DNA from: an uncultured Blautia sp.
GTDB lineage: Bacteria; Bacillota; Clostridia; Lachnospirales; Lachnospiraceae
NCBI GenBank assembly: GCA_900540785.1
Contig: UQHF01000004.1
Location: 62,001 to 126,000 of the forward strand
DNA length: 64,000 bases
Direction: 5' to 3'
Made by a program: the position numbers and the translations under genes. Of the stretch, positions 32,503 to 41,241 are shown piece after piece. The notes beneath the pieces were generated by a model that was not told the origin of the DNA, made no database searches, and saw only the letters and a program-made list of their open reading frames with translations. Within the stretch, counting starts at the first letter, position 1. Each line of letters starts with the position of its first letter.

Positions 32503-33777
32503 TTATTCACTTCGCAGCGCGTCGATCGGATTTAAGTTGGATGCCTTTACAGAAGGCAGAAGACCAAAGATCAGACCGATCAGCATGGAAAATACAACGG
32601 AACCGACAATCGCCGGCACACTGATCGCAGTGGGCGCTCCTGACACCTTTGCCACGATCCGCGAAAGTCCGATGCCGGATACCACGCCTATGATTCCTCC
32701 AATGCTGGTAAGCACAGACGCCTCTGTAAGGAACTGGGCAAGGATTGTTTTTTTCCTTGCTCCGATCGCCTTTTTCAGACCAATCTCGCTTGTACGCTCT
32801 GTGACAGATACCAGCATGATATTCATAACGCCGATACCGCCTACAAGAAGAGAGATACTTGCGATCCAGATAAGCTGCTGGTTTGTACTCTGACTGAGCT
32901 TCTGCAGACTTTTTACACGTTCCATTACATCATCTGCCTTATAGGCAATTTTTGTGCTGCTGGAGGAATCCTCGGAAGTGGATATTCCGGAATTTAAAAT
33001 CTCCTCCGCATCTTTTCCGGCAGCACTCATATTATCTGTACTGTCTGCCTTGATGATCACATTCTCCGGCTCGTCAAACTTAAATGCAATGGGCCAGGAT
33101 TTGTTCGGGATCATAATGGAACCTGTGATTTCCTGATGGTATTCGTCATACTGAGAAAGAGTTTTGATATTTGGCATGTCGTCTTCCCTCTTTGTAAGGA
33201 TTCCCACCACAGTAAACGGTTCCGATCCAATCTCCACTGTCTTCCCTATGGGATTCTCTCCTTCAAAAAGATTCGCTGCCGCATTGGTATCTACAAGAGC
33301 AACCTTTGCAAAGGAATCATAATCTTTTTTTCCGAATCCTCTTCCTGCCTGAACAATATAATCGCAGGTATCGAGATAAGATTCGTCAATTCCGAAGACC
33401 TTTCCTCCCTGAAAGCTTGTATTTTTATAATACACACTGCTTGTATAACTTCTGCTGTAATAAAAAGTTGCGCTTTTTACATGGTCCAGTTTTCTTACTT
33501 TCTCTTTCTGTTCATTTGTAAGAAGCGGAGGAGCCTGATTTCCATTCATACTTCCGTATTCCGCATCGTACTCATAATCTCCCTCTTTTAACACAATATC
33601 TACTGTGTTATTTCCGGATCCGATCAGGTCCTCCTTAATCTGCTCGCTTGTTCCCTTAATTGTGGAAACAATAGCTATAATAGATGCAATACCAATAATA
33701 ATTCCAAGCATTGTCAGGAAGGATCTCATCTTATGCGACCATATTCCCTGAAACGCCAGGCGTATATTTTCAAACAT
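32503..33777 (-). CDS. MacB-type ABC permease (FtsX family)
   Basis: A 424-residue permease with the standard layout: helix 1 (MRSFLTMLGIIIGIASIIAI), a MacB periplasmic core of about 240 residues (VFGIDESYLDTCDYIVQAGRGF and GKTVEIGSEPFTVVGIL), then three helices at the C-terminus with EIGLKKAIGARKKTILAQFLTE linking to the ATPase. It ends in LNPIDALRSE, as most MacB proteins do. It is the last gene of the four-gene exporter operon and starts 17 bp after the second adaptor gene. It probably exports an antimicrobial or cell-surface compound. Confidence 0.94.
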   Translation of the reverse strand: MFENIRLAFQGIWSHKMRSFLTMLGIIIGIASIIAIVSTIKGTSEQIKEDLIGSGNNTVDIVLKEGDYEYDAEYGSMNGNQAPPLLTNEQKEKVRKLDHVKSATFYYSRSYTSSVYYKNTSFQGGKVFGIDESYLDTCDYIVQAGRGFGKKDYDSFAKVALVDTNAAANLFEGENPIGKTVEIGSEPFTVVGILTKREDDMPNIKTLSQYDEYHQEITGSIMIPNKSWPIAFKFDEPENVIIKADSTDNMSAAGKDAEEILNSGISTSEDSSSSTKIAYKADDVMERVKSLQKLSQSTNQQLIWIASISLLVGGIGVMNIMLVSVTERTSEIGLKKAIGARKKTILAQFLTEASVLTSIGGIIGVVSGIGLSRIVAKVSGAPTAISVPAIVGSVVFSMLIGLIFGLLPSVKASNLNPIDALRSE

Positions 33778-33794
33778 AAAATTCTTTTCCCTCC

Positions 33795-35726
33795 TTAAAA
33801 GCCATACATTTCTTCCAGTGTGGCATCTTTTGTCTTCGCTCCGTCTTTTACATCATCACCATATGGAAAGGCAACATAATCCTCTGCCGTCAGACCTTCT
33901 TTGATCATGATATTGTAACCGCCGTCCACGCTGGCTCCTACTGTAACAATCTGTTTCTTTAACTTTCCGTCTTTATCTTTTTTATAAACATAGCTTGTTC
34001 CGTTTTCTGTACGCACAAATGCTTTTGATATGATCAGAAGATTGGTATCAGAGACTTCTTCGCCTAGCATGATATTCAGCCAGCTGTCTTCTCCCACCTG
34101 TACCGATTTATCCGGAATCGTTGCCGTAAAATTATAATAGGACACATTTGGATTTCCGTCTCCCATATACATACTTCCGTCCGATTCTATAGGATAATCC
34201 GACACATCGATAACTTCTGCATCAAATTCTCCGCTGTCATAACTGGAGCATTTCAGAATGGTTCCCTCTTTTACCTTATCAAGAAGAAGCTCTCCTACCT
34301 GTCCCTGCACATAATATCCTTCCTTACTCTTTACCTTTAAGAAAGCGTCCTGTGAGGTACTGCCTGTGACAGGATCTCCTACATAAGCGATGGTTCCGTC
34401 CAGTTTACTGTAAATTTCCCGGTTTTCCATCTTTCGTTCCAGTTTTTTGATTTTTAAATCACTTTCTTCTATATCAATTTTCAGGCTGGCAATACGGTTT
34501 CTCTGGATTTTTATTGCCTCATCTCTTGTGAGCGTTGTTCCGGAACCGCCTCCGCTTCCATCTCCTCCGCCATCATCCTGTGGTTCTTCATTTTCTTCAT
34601 ACTGAGACGCCTCTTCAACGGTAAGCTCTGTCTCCGCAAACATATAAACAGGATTGGAAAGAAGACTTCCGTCTATGTAATAATATCCGATACAGGATGC
34701 TTTTCTGTCCTGAAAATCACTGATAGTATCATTCTGGTGGAACTCAAGCTGAAACCAGCTTCCCGTCTCACTTAATTTTTCTGTTCCGTCCTGACTGTAT
34801 CCTGCCATTTTATTAAAGAAAGAACCCATCACCGTTACTTTGCCCTTTGCACTGCTGCAGAGAAATACATACGGGTCTTCCTTTGTACCGGAACCTTTAA
34901 AAGGCTCTGTGTTATAATCAAGAGTCATATAAAAAGGCGCTTCCCCATCAGAAATTCCATTTATGTCAGATGGATCTAAAATATCCGGTGTTGGTGTCGG
35001 TCCGTTCGGATCCGGCGTCGGTGTGGGCAGATCCGGCACCTGATTTCCATCACCGGACGTCAGGTCATCAGAAGAAGGTTCCTCGTAACTTACATCTCCG
35101 TTTTGAATGGTGCCCTGCGTTTCTGTTTTATCTTCTCCTGATGTTAACGTATCATCCCCGGATTCCAGAACGGTTGCAAGAGCAGGAGAAAACGGAATGG
35201 CTGCCAGGTACATCCCCTGTGAGGTTCCCGCCGATGCCTGCTCATCTTCCGGAATATCGTCTGTTGTCTCATTCTGACCGCCTAAATTATCCGCATCTAT
35301 AGGGTTCTGATCCGTCTCCTCCACAGGTCCGCCGTTTAACAGACTGTTCAGTCTGTTGACTGCCTTATTTAAGTCCTGTTCCAGCTTCTGATGTTTCAGA
35401 TTTGCAATATTTAACTCCATTTCCACAAGAGTCATGTCAAATGTCATCAGCTTATCGCCCTTTTTGACGGTATCTCCCTTCTGCACATACACGTCCTGGA
35501 TAATCACATCTTTATCCATTTTTACATTCTGGGAAACACTTGTTACAATCTGCCCCTGGAGAGTCGTACTCGGAGTATACCAGTTGCTTGCAATGCTTCC
35601 CACATTTACAACCATAACTTCTTTCTGATTCTTCTTTTTTACATAGGAAAGACCGCCTGCTGCCCCTCCTACCACAAGAGAAGCAACCACAACTCCTATG
35701 ATTCCTTTTTTGATTATGCTGCGCAT
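33795..35726 (-). CDS. MacA-type adaptor protein with a large inserted domain
   Basis: A 643-residue membrane-fusion protein. One N-terminal helix (8-28) precedes the first lipoyl half (VYVQKGDTVKKGDKLMTFD, about 79-97) and the first coiled-coil helix (about 100-131). Residues about 134-397 are an insertion: an acidic Thr/Ser/Pro-rich linker with PTPTPD repeats, a compact domain starting near APFYMTLDYNTEPFKG, and a Gly-rich linker. The second coiled-coil helix, returning lipoyl half (YSKLDGTIAYVGDPV) and beta barrel follow. The coiled-coil tip normally meets the permease or an outer channel, so the insertion is unusual. It starts after GAGGTG, 4 bp behind the ATPase gene. Confidence 0.88.
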   Translation of the reverse strand: MRSIIKKGIIGVVVASLVVGGAAGGLSYVKKKNQKEVMVVNVGSIASNWYTPSTTLQGQIVTSVSQNVKMDKDVIIQDVYVQKGDTVKKGDKLMTFDMTLVEMELNIANLKHQKLEQDLNKAVNRLNSLLNGGPVEETDQNPIDADNLGGQNETTDDIPEDEQASAGTSQGMYLAAIPFSPALATVLESGDDTLTSGEDKTETQGTIQNGDVSYEEPSSDDLTSGDGNQVPDLPTPTPDPNGPTPTPDILDPSDINGISDGEAPFYMTLDYNTEPFKGSGTKEDPYVFLCSSAKGKVTVMGSFFNKMAGYSQDGTEKLSETGSWFQLEFHQNDTISDFQDRKASCIGYYYIDGSLLSNPVYMFAETELTVEEASQYEENEEPQDDGGGDGSGGGSGTTLTRDEAIKIQRNRIASLKIDIEESDLKIKKLERKMENREIYSKLDGTIAYVGDPVTGSTSQDAFLKVKSKEGYYVQGQVGELLLDKVKEGTILKCSSYDSGEFDAEVIDVSDYPIESDGSMYMGDGNPNVSYYNFTATIPDKSVQVGEDSWLNIMLGEEVSDTNLLIISKAFVRTENGTSYVYKKDKDGKLKKQIVTVGASVDGGYNIMIKEGLTAEDYVAFPYGDDVKDGAKTKDATLEEMYGF

Positions 35727-35730
35727 TTTT

Positions 35731-36402
35731 TCACCTCTTTTCCTGCAGTTCACCGTCACGTATGGTAACAACGCGCTTTGCATGTGCCGCAATATCCGGG
35801 TCATGGGTGATCATGAGAACGGATACGCCTTCCTCATTTAATTTCTGAAACAGCTCCATAACCTGAGCTCCTGATTTGCTGTCAAGAGCTCCTGTAGGTT
35901 CGTCTGCCAGAAGGAGCTTTGGATTATTTACAATCGCCCGGGCAATGGCAACTCTCTGCATCTGTCCGCCGGAAAGCTGATTGGGTCGAAAATCCACACG
36001 CTCTGCAAGCCCTACTCTCTCCAGTGCCTTCAATGCCCGTTCCCTTCTTTCTTTTTTGGGAACCTTCGCATAATTCAAAGGCATTTCCACATTTGCCAGG
36101 GCTGTCTGTCTTGGAAGAAGATGGAAGCTCTGGAATACAAAACCGATTTTATGCAGGCGCAAATCTGACATTTCGTTTTCCGAACAGGCGCTTATGTCCT
36201 GCCCGTCAAGAAAAAACGTACCCTTTGTCGCCTGGTCCAGACACCCGATAATATTCATAAGCGTGGTTTTTCCGGAACCGGAAGGTCCCATAATTGCCAC
36301 ATATTCCCCTTCCTCCATAGAAAAATTCACATTCTTTAAAACAGGAACGCTCATTTTCCCCTGCTGATATTCTTTATATATATCCTTCAGATCCAAAATC
36401 AT
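35731..36402 (-). CDS. MacB/LolD-type ABC ATPase
   Basis: A 223-residue ATPase. Walker A is GPSGSGKTT (about 39-47), the signature LSGGQMQRVA, Walker B LLLADEPTGALD and the switch histidine in MITHDPDIA. The QSFHLLPRQTALANVEMPL stretch is diagnostic for the MacB/LolD/FtsE group. It lies between the two adaptor genes and powers the permease at 32503-33777. Confidence 0.96.
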   Translation of the reverse strand: MILDLKDIYKEYQQGKMSVPVLKNVNFSMEEGEYVAIMGPSGSGKTTLMNIIGCLDQATKGTFFLDGQDISACSENEMSDLRLHKIGFVFQSFHLLPRQTALANVEMPLNYAKVPKKERRERALKALERVGLAERVDFRPNQLSGGQMQRVAIARAIVNNPKLLLADEPTGALDSKSGAQVMELFQKLNEEGVSVLMITHDPDIAAHAKRVVTIRDGELQEKR

Positions 36403-36436
36403 TTTAAAGGCACTCCTTTGTCTTATCTGTATACAC

Positions 36437-37879
36437 TCAGCCTACTGGTACAAGGTCATCCACAACTGCGCCGGAAGCGTCTGTCTGGGTTTCTTCTGTT
36501 CCTTCCTCATAAGGAACCATCTCTCCCATTTCCTCCTCAGGAACGATCTCATCCGAAGAGCCTTCTCCTTCCATTGATTCCATATCTGCTGCCCCCATAT
36601 CCTCGGACATATCAGACATCATGGCATTCATGGTCTGCTCCCCGCTTCCCACAACTGCGTCCATACCTTCCTCGAGCCCTTCTGCCGGGAAAGCAATACA
36701 GTCGTCCTCTGTCAGTCCGTCCACAATCTCATACTCAAGAAGTGCCTCATCATATTTTCCAAGTGTCACACTCCTCTTTTCCAGATGTTTTTTCTCATCT
36801 GCAACCCACACATAAGGTTCTGCAGTATCTGCATCTGCAATGAAGAAATCACTGAGCCAGAGCCCTTCTTTTTTGTCGTTCTGTCCCTGGTCCGGTTCTA
36901 TGTAAACATGCTGTCCAAGCATAAGCCCTTCTGAGGTTTCAAGCTGCACATAAAAAGGATAGGAGCTTGAATTTGTCTGAGAATCTCCGCCTGTACTCAT
37001 CATGCCGTACATATTGTTGCTGTCATCAGAAGCTGCGTTTTCCTGATCTACATTTCCCATTGTACCCTTCCATGTCTGCGTTTCATCTGCTCTGGAACGG
37101 ATAATTACCGGCTCTCCCGGTATGATATTCTGACGGTTCAGCTCATTGACCATACCTTTTACGCGGTAAGCTCCTGTGCTTAAAATCGTAATAAAAGCTC
37201 CGTTTTCTGAATTATCCATACCGGACATATAACTGCCTGACTCCTCCACAAGGGTATTTTCCACTGATTCTGATTCATCGCTGCTCATTTTGGAAGAATC
37301 GATTTTCTGAATGACACCGTCTATATCGCTTCTTACTTCTGTATTTAACATAGCATTTTCCAGCTTCTGAATTTCTGCAGCTTTGCTTTTCTGATCATAT
37401 TCATTTTTCTTGAGATTCATTTTATTTGTTTCTATCTCAATGGTATAAGAAAGCTGGCTGTCTGCCTTTGCCTGTTTTTTTTCTTTTTCCAGAGTATTGA
37501 TCTGCTGCTGGAGATTGACCGCCTCGTTTTTAAGCCTCTCCAGGTCAAGCTTTGCCTCCTGCAGATCCTCCTGAATGCTGCTTAGATCATATTCAAAAAG
37601 AAGCTGTCCCTGTTTGACTTCATCTCCTACTTTGACTTTAACTTCCTTTACCTTTCTGCCATTGTCAATTTTTACCTCCACAGTATCCTGTGGTTCTACA
37701 ACTCCGGCATACCGGTTCTGCACACCAAGGTCATTTCCCATAAGGGTACTGATGGAGGATACATATACGGTATCTTCTCCTGAAGCCCCTGTCTGGCTGT
37801 TGTTATAATAATACCAGCCTCCGGCTCCGGCTGCTGCCGCTATCACAATGCCTCCCACAACCAAAAAGCTTTTTTTCAT
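36437..37879 (-). CDS. MacA-type adaptor protein with acidic Met-rich tail
   Basis: A 480-residue membrane-fusion protein and first gene of the exporter operon. It has an N-terminal helix (about 5-22), lipoyl half (VKVGDEVKQGQLLFEYD), coiled coil (about 105-190) and returning half (EVRSDIDGVIQKID), then beta-barrel and membrane-proximal domains. The last 60 residues are very acidic and Met-rich (TMNAMMSDMSEDMGAADMES), atypical for the family and conceivably metal-binding. I start at ATG 37879, six bases after GGAGGT. An extended -10 element (TGGTATGAT, 37934-37926) lies about 45 bp upstream. Confidence 0.9.
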   Translation of the reverse strand: MKKSFLVVGGIVIAAAAGAGGWYYYNNSQTGASGEDTVYVSSISTLMGNDLGVQNRYAGVVEPQDTVEVKIDNGRKVKEVKVKVGDEVKQGQLLFEYDLSSIQEDLQEAKLDLERLKNEAVNLQQQINTLEKEKKQAKADSQLSYTIEIETNKMNLKKNEYDQKSKAAEIQKLENAMLNTEVRSDIDGVIQKIDSSKMSSDESESVENTLVEESGSYMSGMDNSENGAFITILSTGAYRVKGMVNELNRQNIIPGEPVIIRSRADETQTWKGTMGNVDQENAASDDSNNMYGMMSTGGDSQTNSSSYPFYVQLETSEGLMLGQHVYIEPDQGQNDKKEGLWLSDFFIADADTAEPYVWVADEKKHLEKRSVTLGKYDEALLEYEIVDGLTEDDCIAFPAEGLEEGMDAVVGSGEQTMNAMMSDMSEDMGAADMESMEGEGSSDEIVPEEEMGEMVPYEEGTEETQTDASGAVVDDLVPVG

Positions 37880-37925
37880 GATAGTACCTCCAATAATCAT
37901 TTAACAGTCTCAAATTTTCTTTCTT

Positions 37926-37934
37926 ATCATACCA
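37926..37934 (-). promoter_or_regulatory. Extended -10 promoter of the MacAB-type operon
   Basis: TGGTATGAT on the minus strand (TATGAT at 37931-37926). The -35 region is weak (TTTTAT at 17-bp spacing). Confidence 0.5.
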
Positions 37935-38031
37935 GATTCTACAGCAAAATAAAAGCCTGTGGAAAAATCACTGCATTTTTCACAAATTTTTCATTCTTAT
38001 TTTATAAAAATCGTATATTTTTTATGCTTTT

Positions 38032-38060
38032 TTGACTTTCCGTTCATTTTCTGGTAAAAT
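38032..38060 (+). promoter_or_regulatory. Promoter of the lipoprotein gene
   Basis: TTGACT (38032-38037), 17 bp, TAAAAT (38055-38060), about 40 bp upstream of the start codon. Confidence 0.75.
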
Positions 38061-38099
38061 AGGGCAGAACAATTTTTTATAGGAAAGGAAAGAACCCAT

Positions 38100-39191
38100 A
38101 TGAAGATTGTGAAAGGTTTTCTTCCTGCGTTTCTGTTTGTCCTTATCCTCCTTATGGCAGGCTGTTCCCCTATGGGCAAATCAGATGTAAAGGAAGTAAT
38201 TACCCGTGAACTGGATTTACTGAAAAATCTGGATTCGGAAAAAACTCAGGAATACGTTTCTTATAAGGAGCTGTTTCCTGCTGCAAAAGATATGGAACTG
38301 TCGGCTGAGGTGAAAGAAGTTTTTTCTCTTTTCTTCCGGAATTTTGATTATAAAATTCAGGAGATCCACATAGATAAAAAACAGAAAACAGCTTCCGCTT
38401 CTGTAAAGCTTTCCACACTCGATGCCAGAAGCCTGGCAGAAGACTTTGAAGCGTTGAGGCTCAAAACAGAAATTGAAGCGGCCGCCTCTTCCTCAGAAAA
38501 TGCAGACAGCAGTTATCACCTTTTAAACCAGCTTCTGAAAAAAAACAAATACGAAACAGTAGATGAAGTCTGTACCATGACCCTTCACTACAAAAATGAC
38601 GTTTGGAAAATCGACCATTCAAACTCCCTGGAAAACGATCTGGTAGGAGGTCTGATCACGTATCTTGCAGATCCCGATATTCTTTCTCCTGAAGAAACTA
38701 TGAAGGTTTATCTGAAAACACTGAAGAAGATGGATCTGGAAGAAATGAATAATTTTCTCGGCATTGAAAGTCTCCTTACAAGCGGAGACACTGCCAGAAG
38801 CGCCATTGCTTCTGCTCTTGTAGAACAGGTACATACGAATTTCAATTACAAGATCACAGAAACCACAGTAAATGGATATACCGCTTCTGTGGAAGCCGAA
38901 ATTACTACCTTTGACAGCGACAGTATTTTAGATGCTTATCACGAAAAGCTGAATAACTATCTTGCCTCTGCTGACGCCGTGATTGACGGCTCGGAAAAGC
39001 GATACCTGAAATCTTACGAGCTTCTTCTGGAAACCATTGAAGAAAATGAAGATACCATTACTGCCTCTGCTGCCTTCCACCTTGTAAATGACGGCGCTTC
39101 CTGGAAACTGAAAGATGCAAGCACAGAGCTTGGAAACGCCATTTTCGGAACACTTGTCACATCTCCCGTATCAGAGGAAGGTGAGGAATAA
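38100..39191 (+). CDS. Secreted lipoprotein with an internal duplication
   Basis: A 363-residue lipoprotein. The signal peptide ends in LMAGC (Cys22). The mature part is two copies of a roughly 150-residue unit: NFDYKIQEIHIDKKQKTASASVKLSTLDARSL in the first matches NFNYKITETTVNGYTASVEAEITTFDSDSI in the second, and LHYKNDVWKID matches FHLVNDGASWKLKD. The fold resembles NTF2/DUF4878-like extracellular domains, but I cannot name it with certainty. It is a single-gene transcript with its own promoter and terminator. Confidence 0.82.
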   Translation: MKIVKGFLPAFLFVLILLMAGCSPMGKSDVKEVITRELDLLKNLDSEKTQEYVSYKELFPAAKDMELSAEVKEVFSLFFRNFDYKIQEIHIDKKQKTASASVKLSTLDARSLAEDFEALRLKTEIEAAASSSENADSSYHLLNQLLKKNKYETVDEVCTMTLHYKNDVWKIDHSNSLENDLVGGLITYLADPDILSPEETMKVYLKTLKKMDLEEMNNFLGIESLLTSGDTARSAIASALVEQVHTNFNYKITETTVNGYTASVEAEITTFDSDSILDAYHEKLNNYLASADAVIDGSEKRYLKSYELLLETIEENEDTITASAAFHLVNDGASWKLKDASTELGNAIFGTLVTSPVSEEGEE

Positions 39192-39198
39192 TTTTTAC

Positions 39199-39247
39199 AA
39201 AAAGACAGAAACCGGAGAAATACCATCTCTCCGGTTTCTGTCTTTTT
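39199..39247. terminator. Strong bidirectional terminator
   Basis: A perfect 20-bp stem: AAAAAGACAGAAACCGGAGA (39199-39218) and its complement at 39228-39247, 9-nt loop. It separates the convergent lipoprotein and cls genes; the cls stop codon overlaps the stem. Confidence 0.93.
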
Positions 39248-40652
39248 ACATAAGAGGTGCAAACAGCAGAAAAATACTTGCCATAATCTTCTCTTTCTGT
39301 GTTCTGTTCTGAAACATTTCCAATGTATATGGATTGCAGTGCAGAATGTCCTTTTCAAAAATTTCCCTGTATTGTTTCACAATCTCATTGGAATAAAAGA
39401 CACCGCATACTTCATCATCTACCATAAGACTTCTCATATCCATATTTACAGAGCCAATACAGCAAAGCTCCTCATCAATCACCATCGTTTTGGCATGGAT
39501 ATACCCTTTGTATTTATATACCTCCATACCATATTCCAGAAGCTGTCCACAAAAATAATTTGTCACAGGATCAAGAAAAAAGCTTGCCTTTACGCCCGGA
39601 ATCATAAGCCTGATTTTTACTCCCGCCGCAGCCGCTGTTTTCAGCGCGTCCATCACAGACGCATCGGGAATAAAATATGGTGACTGAATGCGTATGGTCT
39701 TTTTGGCACTTCGTATCATACTGAGATAACACATTTTCACAGACTCTTTATCTGTATCTGCCCCTCCTGTAATAAACTGACACAGAGAATCTGACTTTTC
39801 GTATTTCTGAGGCGTCAGTCTGCGAATATCAGAAAGGGTACTGTCCCAGTCTCTTTTTCTTACTGCACACAGCCAGTCTGTAAGAAAATATTCATCAAGA
39901 ACAGAAGTACACGCTCCTTCCAGTCGGACCTGGGTATCTCTCCAGGGATTTTTCTTTTTATCCATATTGGCATACTGTTTTCCAATATTCATTCCGCCAA
40001 TATAGGAAATCTGATGGTCTATGGATACAATTTTTCTGTGGCTTCTGTAATGGGTAAAATACGGTTTTACACGGATCACCTTTCCATTTGCTTCTATAAG
40101 AGGGCGAAACATTTTCTGAGGAGTAGAAAGGTTTGCAATAAAATCGCACATCACCCACACATTTACTCCTTCTTTTGCCTTTTCCGTAAGAAGCTCCACC
40201 AGTTTTTCTCCCACTATGTCGTGATGAATGGTATAAAATTCAATATAAATGCTCTGCTTCGCATTTTGAATATCCTGAAAAAGTCTTTTATAATGACTCT
40301 TTCCATCTGTTAAAAACTCTGCTTTATCGCAGCAGGTCAGACAGCTTCCATTATATGTGGAATTAAACCGGATTACCTGTACATCTTCCTCGGACAGCAT
40401 ATTTTCTTTTATATCAGAAGCTTCTGTAAGCATAAATCCGGAAGGATTCTTCAAAAGCCGTCTTTTTCTTAAAAATGCTGTCAGTTTTATGGCTGCCGTA
40501 CTGCCAAAAACAAGATAAAGGATTGTCCCCGCATAGGGAAGACAGATCATCACAAATACCCAGAGAAGAGCTTCTGTGGGACTTTTCCGTTCTATAAAAA
40601 TCACGGTCAAGATCATCAGAATATAAATAATAAATAACAGAGTATGAAACAC
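39246..40652 (-). CDS. cls: Cardiolipin synthase
   Basis: A 468-residue phospholipase-D-superfamily enzyme that makes cardiolipin from phosphatidylglycerol. Two N-terminal helices (about 3-22 and 30-50) anchor it. The two HKD motifs are HRKIVSID with GGMNIG after it, and HAKTMVIDEELCCIGSVNMD, the expected catalytic pair. It lies 24 bp after pgsA, which makes the precursor of its substrate, so the two act in the same pathway. Confidence 0.96.
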   Translation of the reverse strand: MFHTLLFIIYILMILTVIFIERKSPTEALLWVFVMICLPYAGTILYLVFGSTAAIKLTAFLRKRRLLKNPSGFMLTEASDIKENMLSEEDVQVIRFNSTYNGSCLTCCDKAEFLTDGKSHYKRLFQDIQNAKQSIYIEFYTIHHDIVGEKLVELLTEKAKEGVNVWVMCDFIANLSTPQKMFRPLIEANGKVIRVKPYFTHYRSHRKIVSIDHQISYIGGMNIGKQYANMDKKKNPWRDTQVRLEGACTSVLDEYFLTDWLCAVRKRDWDSTLSDIRRLTPQKYEKSDSLCQFITGGADTDKESVKMCYLSMIRSAKKTIRIQSPYFIPDASVMDALKTAAAAGVKIRLMIPGVKASFFLDPVTNYFCGQLLEYGMEVYKYKGYIHAKTMVIDEELCCIGSVNMDMRSLMVDDEVCGVFYSNEIVKQYREIFEKDILHCNPYTLEMFQNRTQKEKIMASIFLLFAPLM

Positions 40653-40676
40653 GGCTCCCCCCCTCCTTCCCCTGTT

Positions 40677-41237
40677 CTATTTTTCTTCTTTCATTTTACG
40701 AAAAACAGGAATATATAACAAAAGGGTGATCACCATCACTGCCATCATAACTGTGATCAGGATATTTACAAATATTTCCGGGAGCGCCGGGAATAAAAAC
40801 AGTACAAGAAGTCCCACAAATAAAAGGGCAGTACATACTTTTCCAAACCACATGGCTCCGTCAAGCATCTTTCCTTTTCTGAGGAAAAGAATCCCCATAA
40901 TTCCCATATATCCTTCTTTCACTGCCATAAGCGCGATCAGAAGCCACATAAGCGGATACCTTGTTGCAAGACACACAGCCAGAGCGGCGTGTGTCAGTTT
41001 ATCTGCAACAGGGTCAAGGGCTTTTCCAAGCTCAGTTATCATGTTAAAGCGCCTTGCGATTTTTCCGTCAAATAAATCGGTCAGGCTGGAAATCAATACT
41101 ACAAAAGCCGCCCACATATAATCTTCCCGGCTTTCTGCTGTAATGTAGAGATAGCAGAATACAGGAATCAGAAGAATACGGAAATATCCCATAATATTGG
41201 GAATGGAAAAAATTTCTTTTTTGCTGAATTTTTTCAT
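40677..41237 (-). CDS. pgsA: CDP-diacylglycerol-glycerol-3-phosphate 3-phosphatidyltransferase
   Basis: A 186-residue membrane enzyme that makes phosphatidylglycerol phosphate. The CDP-alcohol phosphatidyltransferase motif (D-x2-D-G-x2-A-R-x8-G-x3-D-x3-D) is present in DLFDGKIARRFNMITELGKALDPVADK, about residues 53-79. It has about five helices and starts 4 bp after aspS, so it is in the same transcription unit. Confidence 0.95.
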   Translation of the reverse strand: MKKFSKKEIFSIPNIMGYFRILLIPVFCYLYITAESREDYMWAAFVVLISSLTDLFDGKIARRFNMITELGKALDPVADKLTHAALAVCLATRYPLMWLLIALMAVKEGYMGIMGILFLRKGKMLDGAMWFGKVCTALLFVGLLVLFLFPALPEIFVNILITVMMAVMVITLLLYIPVFRKMKEEK

Positions 41238-41241
41238 ATCA

